Assembly: GCF_002849715.1 (NCBI RefSeq)
Contig: NZ_CP018863.1
Coordinates: 62,001 to 126,000 of the forward strand
Length of the DNA: 64,000 nt
DNA from: Arthrobacter crystallopoietes
GTDB lineage: Bacteria > Actinomycetota > Actinomycetes > Actinomycetales > Micrococcaceae
Direction of reading: 5' to 3'
Notes under the pieces: model-generated
What the model saw: the letters and a program-made list of their open reading frames with translations, nothing else
Told to the model about the DNA's origin: nothing
Databases searched by the model: none
Translations under genes and position numbers: made by a program
Shown here: piece after piece, positions 46,063 through 55,853 of the stretch
How positions within the stretch are numbered: the first letter of the stretch is position 1
Layout of the letters: every line of letters begins with the position of its first letter

Positions 46063-46896
46063 ATGCGTAAAACACTATCTCTGATCGGCACAGGCCTGGC
46101 CGCTGCGCTGGCGCTGACGGCTTGCGGTGGATCCGAATCTACCCCCGGCGCCACTCCCGACCCGGCCAATCCCGTGACGGTTACTGTTGGGGCAAGCCCG
46201 GTGCCGCATGCCCGGATCCTCGAGTTCGTGGACCAGAATCTGGCCCAAGAAGCCGGCATCGACTTGGAAATCCAGGAGTTCGATGACTACCAGACTCCGA
46301 ACATCGCACTCAGCGACGGGTCGCTCGACGCCAACTACTACCAGCACCTGCCGTGGTTCGAAGACCAGGTCGCTACCAAGGGCTACGAATTCGAGCATGG
46401 CGAGGGCGTCCACATCGAACCGTACGCCGCGTTCTCCTCGAAGCACAAGAACATTGAAGACGTTCCCGATGGTGGCACTATCGCCATCACGAATGACCCC
46501 GCCAACCAGGTCCGCGGCCTGAAGATGCTCGAAGAGGCGGGCCTGCTCAATGGCATTGAGGAAGACTCGGCTGCACTGACCCTGACGGAAGAGCAGAACC
46601 CGAAGGGCCTGACATTCGAGGAGAACCAACCGGAAATTATCCTTCCGCTGGTTGAGGACCCCAAGATCGACCTGGCGCTCATTAACGGCAACTTCATCCT
46701 TCAAGCCGGACTGAGCACCGACGACGCCCTCGCCGTCGAATCCGTAGAGAACAATCCCTACGCCAACTTCCTGGCCTGGCGCGCGGGCGAAAAGACGGAA
46801 GCCATCACCGTCCTCGAGGAGCTCCTGCACTCCCCCGAGGTCAAGGACTACATCGTGGAGACCTGGCCGAACGGCGACGTCACCCCGGCGTTCTAA
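46063..46896 (+). CDS. metQ: Methionine-binding lipoprotein MetQ
   Basis: A 277-residue substrate-binding lipoprotein. The signal peptide ends in the lipobox LTAC (Cys24), after which GGSESTPG provides a flexible tether. The NLPA/MetQ fold shows VGASPVPHARILEFV, DANYYQHLPWF and IAITNDPANQVRGLKML. AAAGGAA lies nine bases before the ATG. It follows metI by 134 bases, which could contain a separate promoter, and is followed by a hairpin. Confidence 0.95.
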   Translation: MRKTLSLIGTGLAAALALTACGGSESTPGATPDPANPVTVTVGASPVPHARILEFVDQNLAQEAGIDLEIQEFDDYQTPNIALSDGSLDANYYQHLPWFEDQVATKGYEFEHGEGVHIEPYAAFSSKHKNIEDVPDGGTIAITNDPANQVRGLKMLEEAGLLNGIEEDSAALTLTEEQNPKGLTFEENQPEIILPLVEDPKIDLALINGNFILQAGLSTDDALAVESVENNPYANFLAWRAGEKTEAITVLEELLHSPEVKDYIVETWPNGDVTPAF

Positions 46897-46934
46897 CCTT
46901 CCGGCTGGCAAGACCGCACCAGCCACGCTTAGAA

Positions 46935-46970
46935 CAAGAGAGCCGGCAGCATACGCTGCCGGCTCTCTTG
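46935..46970. terminator. Hairpin terminator between metQ and the AI-2E permease gene
   Basis: CAAGAGAGCCGGCAGC (46935-46950) pairs perfectly over 16 bp with GCTGCCGGCTCTCTTG (46955-46970) around a four-base loop. It lies between two convergent genes. There is no long T-run on either side, so it may be a bidirectional, T-poor terminator. Confidence 0.7.
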
Positions 46971-47002
46971 CCAGTTCCGCCTTGGCTTGTCCGTCAACAG
47001 GG

Positions 47003-48130
47003 TCAGGACACTGTCGCCACGGCCTTTTCCTCGAGCCTCACCCGCCGGCCTGACGCTTCCGGCTTCGTATCCCCCGTCCAGACCTGGATGACGGCCCAGG
47101 CCACCGCCGCCACGGGCACGGCCAGAATGGCGCCGACAATACCGCCAAGGATGGTGCCTGCCGTCAAGGCGAGCAGTATGACCAGGGAATGGAGGCTGAC
47201 GGAACGGCCCATCACCACCGGTTGCAGGAAGTTCCCTTCCAGCTGGTTCACCAGGACCACAACACCGATCACCACCAGCGCGGCCACAGGACCGTTGGCC
47301 ACCAGGGCCACGAGGGCGGCCAGCACGCCGGCGACCGTGGCACCAACGATCGGCACGAAGCCGCCGATGAAGATGAGCACGGCCAGCGGCAGCGCCAGCG
47401 GCACCTGCAGGATCAACAACGCCAGACCGATGAAGATGGCGTCGACCGCCGCGACGATGGCGGTGCCCCGGACATAATTGCCCAGGACGTCGACGGCGCG
47501 CGAGCCCGCCAGCGCCATCTTCGCCCGGCGGCGGTAGGGGAACCAGCGCAGCAGGAACGTCCAGATCCGCTCGCCGTCCTTGAGGAAGTAGAACAGCACC
47601 ACGGCCATCAGGACCGCGCCGGTGATGAACTGTGTGGCCGTGGAAAGGCCGCTCAGCGCGCTGCGGCCGACGGCGGCGCTGGTCAGGAAGTCCAGAATGC
47701 CGGCCAGCGCCTCGTCGATCTGAGCCTGGTCCACCGGGAGCGGGAAATCGGCCAGGAATCCCTGCAGCTGCGCCCAGCCTTCGGTAGCCGAACTGATGAG
47801 TTCATCCAGCTCGTTCCGGACCGCGACAACAATGCCGGTGATGACTCCGCCGAGCACCACAAGGATGCCCAAGAACGCCGTCGCGGTGGCCAAGGCACTG
47901 GACCAGCCCCAGCGCCTCAGGACATTGACCACCGGATAAACCGCGGCTGCCAGGATGAGGGCAATCAACACCGGGATGACCAGTAACTGCAATTGCAACA
48001 TCACGTATACGCTGACCGAGAGCAACGTCAGGATCAGCAGCAGCTGTGCGGAGCGCGTGCCCACCCGGCCCATACCATCGGTCCACAGGCTTTGTTCCTG
48101 AACTTGGTCCCGCCGGGCAAACAACGCCAT
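47003..48130 (-). CDS. AI-2E family transporter
   Basis: A 375-residue membrane protein with about eight helices of the AI-2 exporter / TerC-like permease family. Motifs: DELISSATEGWAQLQGF, VVLFYFLKDGERIW, VRGTAIVAAVDAIFIG, and LIFIGGFVPIVGATVAG. The family name comes from AI-2 transport in E. coli, but many members act as Na+/H+ antiporters or exporters of other molecules, so the substrate is open. Start ATG at 48130 has AAGGAG seven bases upstream; the ATG at 48136 would overlap the Shine-Dalgarno. Follows hemL by 27 bases. Confidence 0.82.
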   Translation of the reverse strand: MALFARRDQVQEQSLWTDGMGRVGTRSAQLLLILTLLSVSVYVMLQLQLLVIPVLIALILAAAVYPVVNVLRRWGWSSALATATAFLGILVVLGGVITGIVVAVRNELDELISSATEGWAQLQGFLADFPLPVDQAQIDEALAGILDFLTSAAVGRSALSGLSTATQFITGAVLMAVVLFYFLKDGERIWTFLLRWFPYRRRAKMALAGSRAVDVLGNYVRGTAIVAAVDAIFIGLALLILQVPLALPLAVLIFIGGFVPIVGATVAGVLAALVALVANGPVAALVVIGVVVLVNQLEGNFLQPVVMGRSVSLHSLVILLALTAGTILGGIVGAILAVPVAAVAWAVIQVWTGDTKPEASGRRVRLEEKAVATVS

Positions 48131-48157
48131 CAACATGCTCCTTGAAGTGGTTGGAAA

Positions 48158-49483
48158 TCAGGCTCCAGGTGAGGCAGCGGCTGCCGCCTTGGCTGCGGCC
48201 GGAAGGGCAGCGTAAATCCGGTCCATGGCCGCATCATCATGCGCCGCGGAGAGGAACCAAGCTTCGAAGACCGATGGCGGCAGGTAGACGCCGGAATCCA
48301 GCATGGAATGGAAGAACGGAGCGTACCGGAAGGCTTCCTGTCCCTGGGCGTCCTCGTAGTTGTGGACTCCGTTGGCCGAGGTTCCGAAGGCCACGCTGAA
48401 GAGGTTCCCGGCACGCTGGATGCTGTGGTCCACTCCTGCTTCGCCGAGCGCGGCGGAGACCGCGCCGGACAACTCCAGGGACCGCTTGTCGATTCCGGCG
48501 TAGACCTCGGGCGTGGCCGCAGTCAGAGTGGCCACACCGGCCGCCATCGCGATCGGATTTCCGGAGAGCGTGCCGGCCTGGTAGACCGGACCCACCGGGG
48601 CAAGGTAGTCCATCACCTCGGCCCGGCCGCCCAGTGCCGCCACCGGCATACCGCCGCCGATGACCTTGCCGAAGGTCAGCAGGTCCGGCGTGAACGGAGC
48701 GTCCGTGCCCTCGGCTCCCCCGGTCAGGCCCCAGTAGCCGGCGTAGCCGGTCCGGAAGCCGGTCAGGACCTCGTCCAGAATGAGCAAGGCGCCGTGCTGT
48801 CCGGTGATCCGGGACAGCGCGGCGTTGAAGCCTGCGCCTGGTTCCACAACACCCATATTGGCCGGTGCGGCTTCGGTGATCACCGCGGCGATGTTCGGGC
48901 CGTGGGTTTCGAACGCCGCCTCAACTGCGGCCAGATCGTTGTAAGGCAGAACCAGCGTCTCTGCCGCCGTCGCCTCGGTGACCCCGGCAGAGCCCGGCAG
49001 TGCCAGCGTGGCAAGACCCGATCCGGCGGCCGCCAGCAGTCCGTCCAGATGACCGTGGTAACAGCCGGCGAACTTGATGATCAGGTTGCGGCCGGTAAAG
49101 CCGCGGGCCAATCGCACCGCGGTCATGGTGGCCTCGGTGCCCGTGGATACCATGCGCAGCCGCTCGACGGCGGAAACCCGTTCCATCACGATGGCCGCCA
49201 GTTCGGCTTCGGCGGGCGTGGACGCGCCGAAGGACAGGCCGCGGTCCACGGCAGCGTGGACGGCTGCCAGCACGTCGGGATGGGCATGGCCCACCAGTGC
49301 CGGGCCCCAGGAGCAGACCAGGTCAACGTACTCGCGGCCATCGGCGTCGGTCAGGTAGGGCCCCTTGGCGGAGACCATGAAGCGCGGCGTCCCGCCCACG
49401 GATCCGAAGGCCCGCACGGGCGAGTTCACTCCCCCGGGCATCAGATGGCGCGCGCGTTCGAACAGTTCTTCAGAGCTAGTCAT
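48158..49483 (-). CDS. hemL: Glutamate-1-semialdehyde 2,1-aminomutase HemL
   Basis: A 441-residue PLP enzyme converting glutamate-1-semialdehyde to 5-aminolevulinate, the C5-pathway step after HemA. Motifs: [20 protein letters not shown] at the start, [43 protein letters not shown], and the PLP Lys in [16 protein letters not shown] (~residue 267). It lies three bases after hemB and is the last heme gene on this strand. Confidence 0.95.
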   Translation of the reverse strand: MTSSEELFERARHLMPGGVNSPVRAFGSVGGTPRFMVSAKGPYLTDADGREYVDLVCSWGPALVGHAHPDVLAAVHAAVDRGLSFGASTPAEAELAAIVMERVSAVERLRMVSTGTEATMTAVRLARGFTGRNLIIKFAGCYHGHLDGLLAAAGSGLATLALPGSAGVTEATAAETLVLPYNDLAAVEAAFETHGPNIAAVITEAAPANMGVVEPGAGFNAALSRITGQHGALLILDEVLTGFRTGYAGYWGLTGGAEGTDAPFTPDLLTFGKVIGGGMPVAALGGRAEVMDYLAPVGPVYQAGTLSGNPIAMAAGVATLTAATPEVYAGIDKRSLELSGAVSAALGEAGVDHSIQRAGNLFSVAFGTSANGVHNYEDAQGQEAFRYAPFFHSMLDSGVYLPPSVFEAWFLSAAHDDAAMDRIYAALPAAAKAAAAASPGA

Positions 49484-49486
49484 TGC

Positions 49487-50470
49487 TTAGTTGCTTTCCT
49501 TCAGCCAGCGGGCAATCTCGGCAGCCCAGTATGTCAACACCATATCCGCCCCAGCGCGCCGGATACCCAGCACGGACTCGAGGATGGCAGGCTTGCGGTC
49601 GATCCAGCCGTTGGCCGCCGCCGCCTCGATCATCGCGTATTCGCCGGAAATCTGGTAGGCGGCCACCGGCACCGGAGACATGGCCGCCACATCTGCCACG
49701 ATGTCCAGGTAGCTCATGGCGGGCTTGACCATCACCATGTCCGCCCCTTCTTCGAGATCCAGCTCGACCTCCAGCATGGCTTCGCGGCGGTTGGCCGGAT
49801 CCATCTGGTAGGTCTTCCGGTCACCGCTCAACTGCGAATCTACTGCCTCGCGGAAAGGACCATAGAAGGCAGACGTGTACTTGGCCGCATAGGCCAGCAC
49901 TGCGGTGTCCTTCAGGCCTGCCTCGTCGAGGGCCTGGCGGATCACGGCAACCTGGCCGTCCATCATGCCGGAGGGACCAAGGACATCCGCACCGGACTGT
50001 GCCTGGATCACGGCCATCCGGGCGTAGATCTCGAGGGTGGCGTCATTGTCCACCGCCCCGTCCGGGGTGAGGACGCCGCAGTGGCCGTGGTCCGTGAACT
50101 CGTCGAGGCAAACGTCGCTCATGACCACCAGGTCGTTGCCCACTTCGGCCTTCACGTCCGCGATGGCCTTGTTCAACACTCCGTCCGGGTCCACGCCTGC
50201 GCTGCCGGTGGCGTCGCGGGTGGCCGGCACACCGAACAGCATGATGCCGCCGAGGCCAAGCTCCACCGCTTCGAACGCCGCGCGTTTCAGGGAATCTGTG
50301 GTGTGCTGGACGACGCCGGGCATGGACTGCAGCGGCGCCGGCTCGGAGATGCCCTCGCGGATAAATGCCGGCAGAATCAGCTGCGAGTTGTCGATCCGCA
50401 CTTCAGCGGTGAGTTTGCGCAGGGCGGCGGTGGCGCGGAGTCGGCGCGGTCGGTGGCTAGGAAAGCTCAT
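49487..50470 (-). CDS. hemB: Porphobilinogen synthase HemB (5-aminolevulinate dehydratase)
   Basis: A 327-residue enzyme joining two 5-aminolevulinates into porphobilinogen. The Schiff-base lysines are in YAAKYTSAFYGPF (~200) and MVMVKPAMSYLDI (~250). The metal-binding stretch reads DVCLDEFTDHGHCG: two Cys and one Asp where zinc enzymes have three Cys and plant-type enzymes have none, so a mixed site is likely. Three consecutive ATG codons occur (50476, 50473, 50470); the last has AAGGA five bases upstream. The start overlaps the hemD end by 14 bases. Confidence 0.95.
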   Translation of the reverse strand: MSFPSHRPRRLRATAALRKLTAEVRIDNSQLILPAFIREGISEPAPLQSMPGVVQHTTDSLKRAAFEAVELGLGGIMLFGVPATRDATGSAGVDPDGVLNKAIADVKAEVGNDLVVMSDVCLDEFTDHGHCGVLTPDGAVDNDATLEIYARMAVIQAQSGADVLGPSGMMDGQVAVIRQALDEAGLKDTAVLAYAAKYTSAFYGPFREAVDSQLSGDRKTYQMDPANRREAMLEVELDLEEGADMVMVKPAMSYLDIVADVAAMSPVPVAAYQISGEYAMIEAAAANGWIDRKPAILESVLGIRRAGADMVLTYWAAEIARWLKESN

Positions 50471-51392
50471 CATCATCCTTCGGCTTTGGTGCGGTGCGGG
50501 TCTTGAGGGCCTCGGTCAGCGCGTCCGCAATCCCGGCCGGCGTCGGCTCAGTGGCGGTCGCGGCGATGTGCAGGCCGAGCGATCCGGCTTCCCTCGCGGT
50601 GCTGTTGCCGATGGACACCAGCAACACATGCGGCGGCAGATCGGGCGAGAGTTGATGCAGCCGGCGGGCCACGCTCGGAGACGTAAGAACGACGGCGTCA
50701 ATCGCCTTTTCGGCGACGCCGCGGTTGAAATCTTCGACCGTAATCGGTTCCAGTTCGGCCCCGGCCGGGGCAGGCGAGACGGACTCCAGCACGGCGGTCA
50801 GGCGACGCTCCGCCCGGGCCGGATGGTCAACCGTGTGGTAAGCGACCACAGGCAGCACCTGCCAGCCTTTGTCCATCAGGCCCTCGAAAATGGTGTCCGC
50901 CGCGATGTCCGCCTGCGGCAGGAAGACGTTGGTGCGCAGGGCCGTTTCCGGACGGGGTTCGCCCGGCGGCGGCCAGTCCGCCACCAGTCCAACGGCGTCC
51001 ATGGTGCCCTCGGGAACAAGGTCAACGTGCAGGCCCTCGGCTTCCAGGACCGTGGCCGTACCCGACCCGACGGCGGCGATCTTGGTGTCGCCGGACAGCG
51101 CCTTCAGCGTCGTGCCGAGTGCGGCCGCGCGCTGCTTCAGCGCCCGCACGGTGGTGATGCTGGTGATGACCATCCACTCGAACCGGCCCTGGCCCAGCAT
51201 GCGCATCGCTTCGTCCAGCTCGCGGCTGGACTCGGGTTCCTCGAAGTCGATCAGCGGCATCAGCTTCGGTTCGGCGCCCCTGCCGGCCAGCTCGGCCACC
51301 ATGGCACCTGCGCGGTCAGCACTGCGCGGCAGCACCACTACCAGCCCGGCGAGCGGACTCCCGGGGTTGCCTCGCGGCCGCAGCAGGGGCAT
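50457..51392 (-). CDS. hemD: Uroporphyrinogen-III synthase HemD
   Basis: A 311-residue protein that closes and inverts ring D of hydroxymethylbilane to uroporphyrinogen III. The family is poorly conserved, but VVVLPRSADRAGAMVAELA, MVITSITTVRALKQR, and DAVVLTSPSVARRLHQL, with the final region SIGNSTAREAGSLG, match. The ATG at 51392 is two bases after the hemC stop; a longer open frame extending to 51731 lies inside hemC and is not real. Confidence 0.9.
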   Translation of the reverse strand: MPLLRPRGNPGSPLAGLVVVLPRSADRAGAMVAELAGRGAEPKLMPLIDFEEPESSRELDEAMRMLGQGRFEWMVITSITTVRALKQRAAALGTTLKALSGDTKIAAVGSGTATVLEAEGLHVDLVPEGTMDAVGLVADWPPPGEPRPETALRTNVFLPQADIAADTIFEGLMDKGWQVLPVVAYHTVDHPARAERRLTAVLESVSPAPAGAELEPITVEDFNRGVAEKAIDAVVLTSPSVARRLHQLSPDLPPHVLLVSIGNSTAREAGSLGLHIAATATEPTPAGIADALTEALKTRTAPKPKDDDELS

Positions 51393-51394
51393 GC

Positions 51395-52366
51395 TCAGCT
51401 GCCTGCCAAGGGGGTCAGTTCTCCGGCTCCCTTGGCCAGCAGGTCCTCGGCCAGCCGGGCTCCCAGGCCCGTCGCGGCCTCCATGTCCGGGCTGTTGGTC
51501 TCCAGGCTGCTGCGCAGCAGACGCGTTCCGTCCGGCCGGCACACTACCGCTTCGAGCCGGAGCACATCCCCGGCCAGCGTTGCCAGCGCACCGATGGGCG
51601 CACTGCAGCCGGCCTCGAGCCGGGCCAGCAGCGCGCGTTCCGCGGTCACCGAGAGGCGGGTGGCCTCGTCGTCGTAATCCTGCATGGCCTTGGCCAGCGC
51701 GCTGCCGTCCGTGGCGTCCGCCGTGCGGCACTCCACGGCCAGCGAGCCCTGCCCCGGGGCCGGCAGCATGACGGCCGGATCCAGCAGCTCGGTGATGGTC
51801 TCGGTCCGGTCCAGCCGGCTGAGTCCGGCGGCCGCCAGGACCACGCCGTCAAGGTCGCCCTTTTTACCCTCGATGACTTCGGGGCCGTGCATCCCGCGGA
51901 CGCGGCCAAGCCGGGTCTCCACGTTGCCGCGGATGTCGATGACCTCCAGGTCCGGCCGGGCGGCGCGCAGCTGGGCCGCCCGGCGCGGGGAACCGGTGCC
52001 GACCTTCGCACCGGCGGGCAGCTCGGCCAGCGTCAGCCCGTCCCGGGCACACAGTGCGTCCCGGACATCAACGCGGGCCGGATACGCCGCGATCCGGAGC
52101 CCTTCGGCCATGCCGGTGGGCAGATCCTTAAGCGAATGCACGGCCACGTCGCAGCGGTCATCGAGCAGGGCCTCGCGCAGGGCCGCAACGAACACTCCGG
52201 TGCCGCCGATCTGGGCCAGCGAACCCTTCAGGATGTCGCCCTCGGTCTTGATCCGGACCAGCTCGTAGTCCACCCCGCCGGCTGCGGCGAGGGCTTCGGC
52301 CACGGTGGTGGTCTGGGTGACGGCCAGGGCGCTGCCCCGGGTTCCGATGCGGACGGTGCTTGTCAC
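51395..52366 (-). CDS. hemC: Hydroxymethylbilane synthase HemC
   Basis: A 323-residue porphobilinogen deaminase that polymerises four porphobilinogens. Motifs: IGTRGSALAVTQT, VHSLKDLPT, LCARDGLTLAELPAG, GTGSPRRAAQL and the dipyrromethane-cofactor Cys in LEAGCSAPIGAL (~residue 240). The GTG at 52366 begins immediately before TSTVRIGTRGS and overlaps the hemH stop (GTGA). Confidence 0.95.
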   Translation of the reverse strand: MTSTVRIGTRGSALAVTQTTTVAEALAAAGGVDYELVRIKTEGDILKGSLAQIGGTGVFVAALREALLDDRCDVAVHSLKDLPTGMAEGLRIAAYPARVDVRDALCARDGLTLAELPAGAKVGTGSPRRAAQLRAARPDLEVIDIRGNVETRLGRVRGMHGPEVIEGKKGDLDGVVLAAAGLSRLDRTETITELLDPAVMLPAPGQGSLAVECRTADATDGSALAKAMQDYDDEATRLSVTAERALLARLEAGCSAPIGALATLAGDVLRLEAVVCRPDGTRLLRSSLETNSPDMEAATGLGARLAEDLLAKGAGELTPLAGS

Positions 52367-53562
52367 GGTGCGGGTACTCCTACGGTGGAATCCATGCCGG
52401 CAACCGTGGGTTTTTCGCCGCGGCGGTTGGCACAGCAGTTGGGGAAACATACGTCCATCCACGGGCCCAGCTGGGTGGTGGCGGCGCGTTCGGCGATGTT
52501 GTGCTCGGCGGTCCGTTCGCAGACGAGGTCGACCAGGCCGGCAACGAACTTCTGGTGCACGCCCGGCGTCGGTACGCGGGCTGCGGCGAGGCCGAGCTTG
52601 CCGCAGGTCTCCAGCGCCTCGGTGTCCAGGTCCCAGATCACTTCCATGTGGTCGCTGACAAAGCCCAGCGGGACGATGACAACGCCCCTGACGCCCTGCG
52701 CGGCCAGCACTTCGAGCGCATCGTTGATGTCCGGCTCCAGCCACGGCACATGCGGTGCCCCGGACCGGGACTGGTAGACCAGCGAATGTGCAACGCCAGC
52801 GGCCTCCGGAATCCGGTCCAGCACGGCCTGGCCGGTAGCCAGGTGCTGCGCCACGTAAGCGCTGCCGCCGTCGTACTCGGCGCCGTCGGCCAGGCGCGGT
52901 CCGGCTGCCTCGGCGTCACCCATGGGAATGGAGTGGGTGGCGAACATGATGTGCACGGGCGCATCGGCCTCGCCCTTGGCGGCTAGGTCCGCCCGGACGC
53001 TGGCCAGACCTTCGCGTACGCCCTCGACGAACGGCTCCACGAAGCCCGGGTGGTCGAAGTACTGGCGGACCTTATCCACTTCCAGCTTGCCTTCCAGCCC
53101 GGTCTCCACCAGCGCCACGCCGAAGTCCTCGCGGTATTGGCGGCAGCTGGAATAGCAGGAGTAGGCACTCGTGGTGACGGCCAGCACGCGGCGGTGGCCG
53201 GCGTCGTACGCTTCGCGGAAGGTGTCCGCGATGAAGGGCGCCCAGTTGCGGTTGCCCCAAAGCACGGGCAGTTCGATGCCGCGGCGGGCCAGTTCGGCCT
53301 CCATGGCCGCCTTGAGCGCCCGGTTCTGCGCGTTGATCGGGCTGATGCCGCCGTTGGCGCGGTAGTGATGGGAGACCTCTTCGAGCCGCTCATCGGGGAT
53401 GCCGCGGCCGCGCGTAACATTGCGCAGGAACGGGATGACGTCTTCCTGGCCCTCGGGGCCGCCGAAGGACGCCAGGATGATGGCATCGTAGTTCTTCGGC
53501 GCCATCCTGCCGTTTTCGTCCACGCCCGCGCGCGGATCGAAGTTTGTTTCAGCGGTGGTCAC
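52363..53562 (-). CDS. hemH: Ferrochelatase, coproporphyrin type (HemH/CpfC)
   Basis: A 399-residue ferrochelatase. Motifs: AIILASFGGPEGQEDVIPFL, HHYRANGGISPINAQNRAL, VLAVTTSAYSCYSSCRQYRE (metal-site region), and IMFATHSIPMG with the catalytic His. The ~80-residue C-terminus has Cys (PNCCANRRG) that in other actinobacterial enzymes helps bind a [2Fe-2S] cluster. With HemQ next to it, iron is probably inserted into coproporphyrin III. The GTG start overlaps the hemQ stop; the ~26-residue N-terminus before MAPKNYD might be shorter if translation starts there. Confidence 0.93.
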   Translation of the reverse strand: MTTAETNFDPRAGVDENGRMAPKNYDAIILASFGGPEGQEDVIPFLRNVTRGRGIPDERLEEVSHHYRANGGISPINAQNRALKAAMEAELARRGIELPVLWGNRNWAPFIADTFREAYDAGHRRVLAVTTSAYSCYSSCRQYREDFGVALVETGLEGKLEVDKVRQYFDHPGFVEPFVEGVREGLASVRADLAAKGEADAPVHIMFATHSIPMGDAEAAGPRLADGAEYDGGSAYVAQHLATGQAVLDRIPEAAGVAHSLVYQSRSGAPHVPWLEPDINDALEVLAAQGVRGVVIVPLGFVSDHMEVIWDLDTEALETCGKLGLAAARVPTPGVHQKFVAGLVDLVCERTAEHNIAERAATTQLGPWMDVCFPNCCANRRGEKPTVAGMDSTVGVPAP

Positions 53563-54266
53563 CGCAGTACCTCGGCAATCTCGGCGGGGCTGATGCGGCG
53601 GCCGGTGTAGAACGGGATTTCCTCGCGGACGTGGTTGCGGGCATCGGTGTAGCGCAGGTGGCGCATCAGGTCGACCAGGTCGATCAGTTCCGGTGCTTCC
53701 AGGCCCAGGATCCATTCCCAGTCGCCCAGCGCGAAGGACGCCACCGTGTTGGCGAGCACCTGCGGGAAATCGCGGCCGAGCATGCCGTGGTCGCGCAGCA
53801 TCTTGCCGCGCTCCTCGGCCGGGAGCAGGTACCACTCGTAGGACCGTACAAACGGGTAGACGCAGAGCCAGGCTTCCGGCTCCTTGCCCAGCGCGAAGGA
53901 CGGGGAGTGGCTCTTGGTGAATTCGGCGTCGCGGTGGACGCCCATGGCGGACCAGACGATGTCCGTCTCTTCGAACAGGGCGGTGCGGCGGATGGTGCGC
54001 ACTGCTGCCTGCAGCTCATCCGGCTTGGGACCGTGGAGCCAGATCATGACATCGGCGTCTTCGCGCATGGCCGAGACGTCGTAGGCGCCGCGCAGGGTCA
54101 CGCCGGCATCGCCGAGGCGCGCGATGGCGGATTCGAAGTCGGCAACGGCGGAGTCCGCAATGTCAGCACCGGACCGCTTGAACACCGTCCAAAGGGTGTA
54201 GAAGAGTTCTTCTTCGCCAGCGGTTTCGACGGCGTTGGCGGATCCGGACGTGGACGTTTCACTCAT
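53559..54266 (-). CDS. hemQ: Coproheme decarboxylase HemQ/ChdC
   Basis: A 235-residue chlorite-dismutase-like enzyme that oxidatively decarboxylates coproheme to heme b, the last step of the Gram-positive route. Typical stretches are LFYTLWTVFKRSG at the start, VMIWLHGPKPDELQ, the PFVRSYEWYLLP segment holding the catalytic Tyr, and FALGDWEWILGLEA. The distal Arg of true chlorite dismutases is not expected in this group. ATG at 54266, 67 bases after the hemY stop. Confidence 0.95.
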   Translation of the reverse strand: MSETSTSGSANAVETAGEEELFYTLWTVFKRSGADIADSAVADFESAIARLGDAGVTLRGAYDVSAMREDADVMIWLHGPKPDELQAAVRTIRRTALFEETDIVWSAMGVHRDAEFTKSHSPSFALGKEPEAWLCVYPFVRSYEWYLLPAEERGKMLRDHGMLGRDFPQVLANTVASFALGDWEWILGLEAPELIDLVDLMRHLRYTDARNHVREEIPFYTGRRISPAEIAEVLR

Positions 54267-54333
54267 GCTTACAGTCTGCCTTCTTCAGTAGTTATTAGTC
54301 GAAAACGGATCTTCTACCCATTGTAGAAGAAAT

Positions 54334-55851
54334 TCAGTACGACGACGGCGCCGCGGCCTTCAGTTCGGCTGCCAGCTGACGTGCGCGGGTCCGGCTGTCG
54401 GCCACCACGGCCACCAGCCCTGTTCCCGCCAGCCAGGCACCGGTCAGCTGCAGGTGGCTGCCGTCGGCAGCGAGCTCGCGCACCCGGGCCACCCGGTCCC
54501 GATGTCCCACGGTGGCCGAGGGCAGCGCGCCCACCCACCGGACCACCTTCCAGCCCAGCACGTCCGGTTCGGTGATCGGGGTGCCCATCAGCGCCGTGGC
54601 ATCGGTGAGCGCCTGACTGTACAGCTTCTCGTCGGGCCAGCCGGTGAAGTCCTCCGGCTTTGCGGTACCCGTCTGGCCTACCGCCCTGCCATAGGACAGG
54701 CGCAGCACGTGGCTGCCCGGGCCCGTTTCGTCCGCCAGCCAGGGCCACTTGGCCGTGGCGTGCGTGAGCGCCTTCGCCTTGATCCCTTCGACGCCCTGCG
54801 CCACCAGCAGCCCGGTGCCGCGCGGCTTGGCATCCAGCTCCGGCTGGTCCACCACCAGCGTCACCAAGGCCACCGATGGCCCGGGGGCCGGCTTCAGGTC
54901 GGCGATCCCGGGGATGCTTTCCTGCAGCAGCGTCACGGCGGAAACACCGTCCGCCGCCATCACCAGACCGTCCGCGTCAAAGGTTCCGTCCGCGGACGCA
55001 ACCCGCCAGCCGCCGTCGTGCTTTGCAATGGTTCTAACCGGCGAGGAGGCGTGCAGCTGGACTTTGCGCCGCTTCAGATCCGCCAGCAAGGCCTCGGTCA
55101 GCCGGCCCATGCCGCCCGCTATTCCGGCCACCGCAGAACCGGCGGGGGCCGCTCTGCGCATGGCGCCCACGGCGGCCTGCAGCGAACCGTGGGTTGCCAC
55201 GGAAGCACGCAGGCCCGGAGCCACCGAGTCCACATCCAGCACATCGGGATCGGCGGAATAGACGCCGGCCACCACCGGGGCCACCAGCCGCTCGAGCACG
55301 GTGCTGCCCATCCGGGTGCGGACCAGCTCGCCCAGGCTCAGCTGGTCTTTGCCCAGCAGGTTTCCCAGCGGCAGCACGCGATCCGCCGCCGCGCGCAGGG
55401 AAGCCTTGCGTCCAATCGCGGCCACGATCTGCGGATCGGCAGGGTCCGCCGGAATGCCCAGCAGCCCGGTCTTGGGCAGCCGCTGGGCCGAGCCGGGCAG
55501 CTGCACCCAGGCACCGGCCGGGTCAGGGGCCACGATGCTCTCCCCCAGCCCGAGTTCCGCGGCCAGTCCCGAGACGGCTTGCGAGCGTGTTGCGAAGGAC
55601 TCCGCACCGGCGTCCAGCGTGAACCCTGCCACCTCGTGGCGCGCCACGCAGCCGCCGAAGTCCGCGGCTGCTTCCAGCACAGTGACCTGCACGCCCTGCA
55701 TGGCAAGTTCGCGCGCGGCGACCAGCCCGGCGATCCCGCCGCCAACAACGACGGCGGTGGGAGCCTTCAGTGCCGGAAGGCGGCCAGTCCATGGGTTGCT
55801 GCGGGGGGCAGCGCGGTCCGGGTGGCCGGCATCGGGACGCTGGTGCGGCAT
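54334..55851 (-). CDS. hemY: Coproporphyrinogen/protoporphyrinogen oxidase HemY/CgoX
   Basis: A 505-residue FAD oxidase. The FAD-binding VVVGGGIAGLVAARELA begins at about residue 33; GFTLDAGAESFATRSQA and YSADPDVLDVDSVAPGL follow the HemY pattern, and the C-terminal region ends with LTGAWLAGTGLVAVVADSRT. In a HemQ organism it should make coproporphyrin III. The ATG at 55851 is two bases after the hemE stop; a longer open frame overlaps hemE and is rejected. Confidence 0.92.
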   Translation of the reverse strand: MPHQRPDAGHPDRAAPRSNPWTGRLPALKAPTAVVVGGGIAGLVAARELAMQGVQVTVLEAAADFGGCVARHEVAGFTLDAGAESFATRSQAVSGLAAELGLGESIVAPDPAGAWVQLPGSAQRLPKTGLLGIPADPADPQIVAAIGRKASLRAAADRVLPLGNLLGKDQLSLGELVRTRMGSTVLERLVAPVVAGVYSADPDVLDVDSVAPGLRASVATHGSLQAAVGAMRRAAPAGSAVAGIAGGMGRLTEALLADLKRRKVQLHASSPVRTIAKHDGGWRVASADGTFDADGLVMAADGVSAVTLLQESIPGIADLKPAPGPSVALVTLVVDQPELDAKPRGTGLLVAQGVEGIKAKALTHATAKWPWLADETGPGSHVLRLSYGRAVGQTGTAKPEDFTGWPDEKLYSQALTDATALMGTPITEPDVLGWKVVRWVGALPSATVGHRDRVARVRELAADGSHLQLTGAWLAGTGLVAVVADSRTRARQLAAELKAAAPSSY

Positions 55852-55853
55852 GG

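Noticed and set aside
48239..50506. 755-codon open frame on the plus strand across hemL and hemB
   Set aside because: It is antisense to two clear heme genes, has no family motifs and an unnatural His/Gly/Arg-rich composition typical of a high-GC shadow frame.
51393..51731. N-terminal extension of HemD into hemC
   Set aside because: The extra residues are the hemC gene read in another frame; the ATG at 51392 gives the normal HemD start.
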